Origin: Actinomycetota bacterium
Lineage (GTDB): Bacteria > Actinomycetota > Actinomycetes > S36-B12 > UBA5976
NCBI GenBank assembly: GCA_009923375.1
Contig: RFTO01000070.1
Span: 1-6,250 of the forward strand
Length of the DNA stretch: 6,250 nt
Direction: 5' to 3'
Shown piece after piece: positions 5,549 to 6,250 of this stretch (its first letter is position 1; every line of letters begins with the position of its first letter). A program made the position numbers and the translations under genes. The notes beneath the pieces were generated by a model, which was not told where the DNA came from, did not search any database, and worked only from the letters and a program-made list of their open reading frames with translations.

Positions 5549-6250
5549 GCTGATGAGGTCGGCAAGGCGCTGTGCCGCCGCGTGCGCGAGTTCCTGTGTC
5601 GGTGCCTCGACCATGACCCGCACGAGCGGCTCGGTGCCCGATGGGCGCAGGAGCACACGGCCTTGCCCAGCCAACTCCAGCTCCACCGCAGCCACCTCGG
5701 CGCTGACGTGCTCGGAGCTCATCACCACTGCCTTGTCAACGCCTTTAACATTGATGAGCACCTGCGGGAGCTTGGTCACGGTCGCTGCCAGCTGCGCCAG
5801 CGTCTGGCCGCTGCGGACGACCTGCGCCATCAAGTGAAGTGCGGTGAGCACTCCATCGCCAGTGGTGGCGTGATCGGCGAGGATCACATGTCCGCTCTGC
5901 TCGCCGCCGATGGCGTAATCATTCGCGCGCATCTGCTCGAGGACGTAGCGATCGCCCACAGCTGCTTGGACCTCGGTGATGCCAGCCGCGCGCATCGCCA
6001 AGGTAAATCCCAGATTCGACATCACTGTGCTGACGACGGTGTTGCCGCGTAAGGAGCCAGCATCGCGCATCGCAATCGCGAGGATTGCCAGGATGTGATC
6101 GCCATCCACGACATTTCCATCGGCATCGACAGCCAGACAGCGATCGGCGTCGCCGTCGTGGGCGATGCCCGCGTCGGCGTTCACCTCGCGGACTGCGCGG
6201 ATCACATCGTCGAGGTGGGTGGAGCCGCAATCGGCATTGATGTTCAGGCC
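5537..6250 (-). CDS. glmM: Phosphoglucosamine mutase, C-terminal part (5' end outside window)
   Basis: GlmM converts glucosamine-6-phosphate to glucosamine-1-phosphate, the step after GlmS. The frame is open from the right edge, so the gene continues beyond 6250. A GTG at 6205 is internal, because upstream codons already encode family sequence (GLNINADCGSTH). The visible 237 residues include the metal-binding loop HDGDADR (visible residues 31-37), the sugar-binding loop GGEQSGHVI (115-123), TGDGVL (130-135) and the phosphate-binding loop LRPSGTEPLVRVMVEA (201-216). The active-site phosphoserine segment lies upstream and cannot be checked. The GEQSGH loop and GLNIN...CGSTH favour GlmM over ManB/Pgm-type phosphohexomutases. 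It ends LISTLG-TGA, 25 bp before glmS, so the two consecutive enzymes are probably co-transcribed. Confidence 0.96.
   Translation of the reverse strand, partial: GLNINADCGSTHLDDVIRAVREVNADAGIAHDGDADRCLAVDADGNVVDGDHILAILAIAMRDAGSLRGNTVVSTVMSNLGFTLAMRAAGITEVQAAVGDRYVLEQMRANDYAIGGEQSGHVILADHATTGDGVLTALHLMAQVVRSGQTLAQLAATVTKLPQVLINVKGVDKAVVMSSEHVSAEVAAVELELAGQGRVLLRPSGTEPLVRVMVEAPTQELAHAAAQRLADLISTLG

Noticed and set aside
5582..6052. 156-residue plus-strand frame antisense to glmM
   Set aside because: Shadow of a well-conserved gene, with no recognisable domain.

Overview
This window looks like a conserved housekeeping block of a moderately high-GC actinobacterium (Actinomycetota), probably around 60% GC by eye. 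The case rests on gene order more than on any single protein. The run glmM, glmS, acpS, nnrD, alr, tsaE, tsaB is the arrangement I know from many actinobacterial chromosomes, where rimI and tsaD usually follow. I cannot place it more finely. A free-living or aquatic lineage is possible, but that is a guess.

All genes lie on the minus strand, so transcription runs from the right edge to the left edge. From right to left: the C-terminal 237 residues of GlmM (cut by the window end); complete GlmS; a 63-bp gap, the longest non-coding stretch here; AcpS; a stand-alone NnrD; alanine racemase; TsaE; TsaB; and the first 40 codons of an unidentified gene cut by the left edge. Several junctions overlap: acpS/nnrD by 20 bp, nnrD/alr and alr/tsaE by 4 bp (GTGA), and tsaB/next gene by 4 bp (ATGA). 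This points to one operon with translational coupling. No stretch over 300 bases lacks a gene.

Three themes share the operon. GlmS and GlmM make glucosamine-6-P and glucosamine-1-P for UDP-GlcNAc, and Alr makes D-alanine; both feed peptidoglycan. AcpS activates acyl carrier protein, and NnrD repairs damaged NAD(P)H hydrates. TsaE and TsaB belong to the machinery that makes N6-threonylcarbamoyladenosine (t6A) at position 37 of ANN-decoding tRNAs.

Most of this is ordinary. The least ordinary part is the left edge. The gene after tsaB opens with a tandem repeat (30-bp unit, 15-bp sub-unit) encoding a decapeptide array with valine at every fifth residue. Two adjacent units are identical and the array may continue past the window. 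Smaller points are a possible 7-codon leader ORF with its own Shine-Dalgarno before acpS, a nested inverted repeat at the glmS/acpS junction, a degenerate 20-bp duplication between glmM and glmS, and an NnrD without its frequent epimerase partner domain. I see no convincing new multi-gene system.
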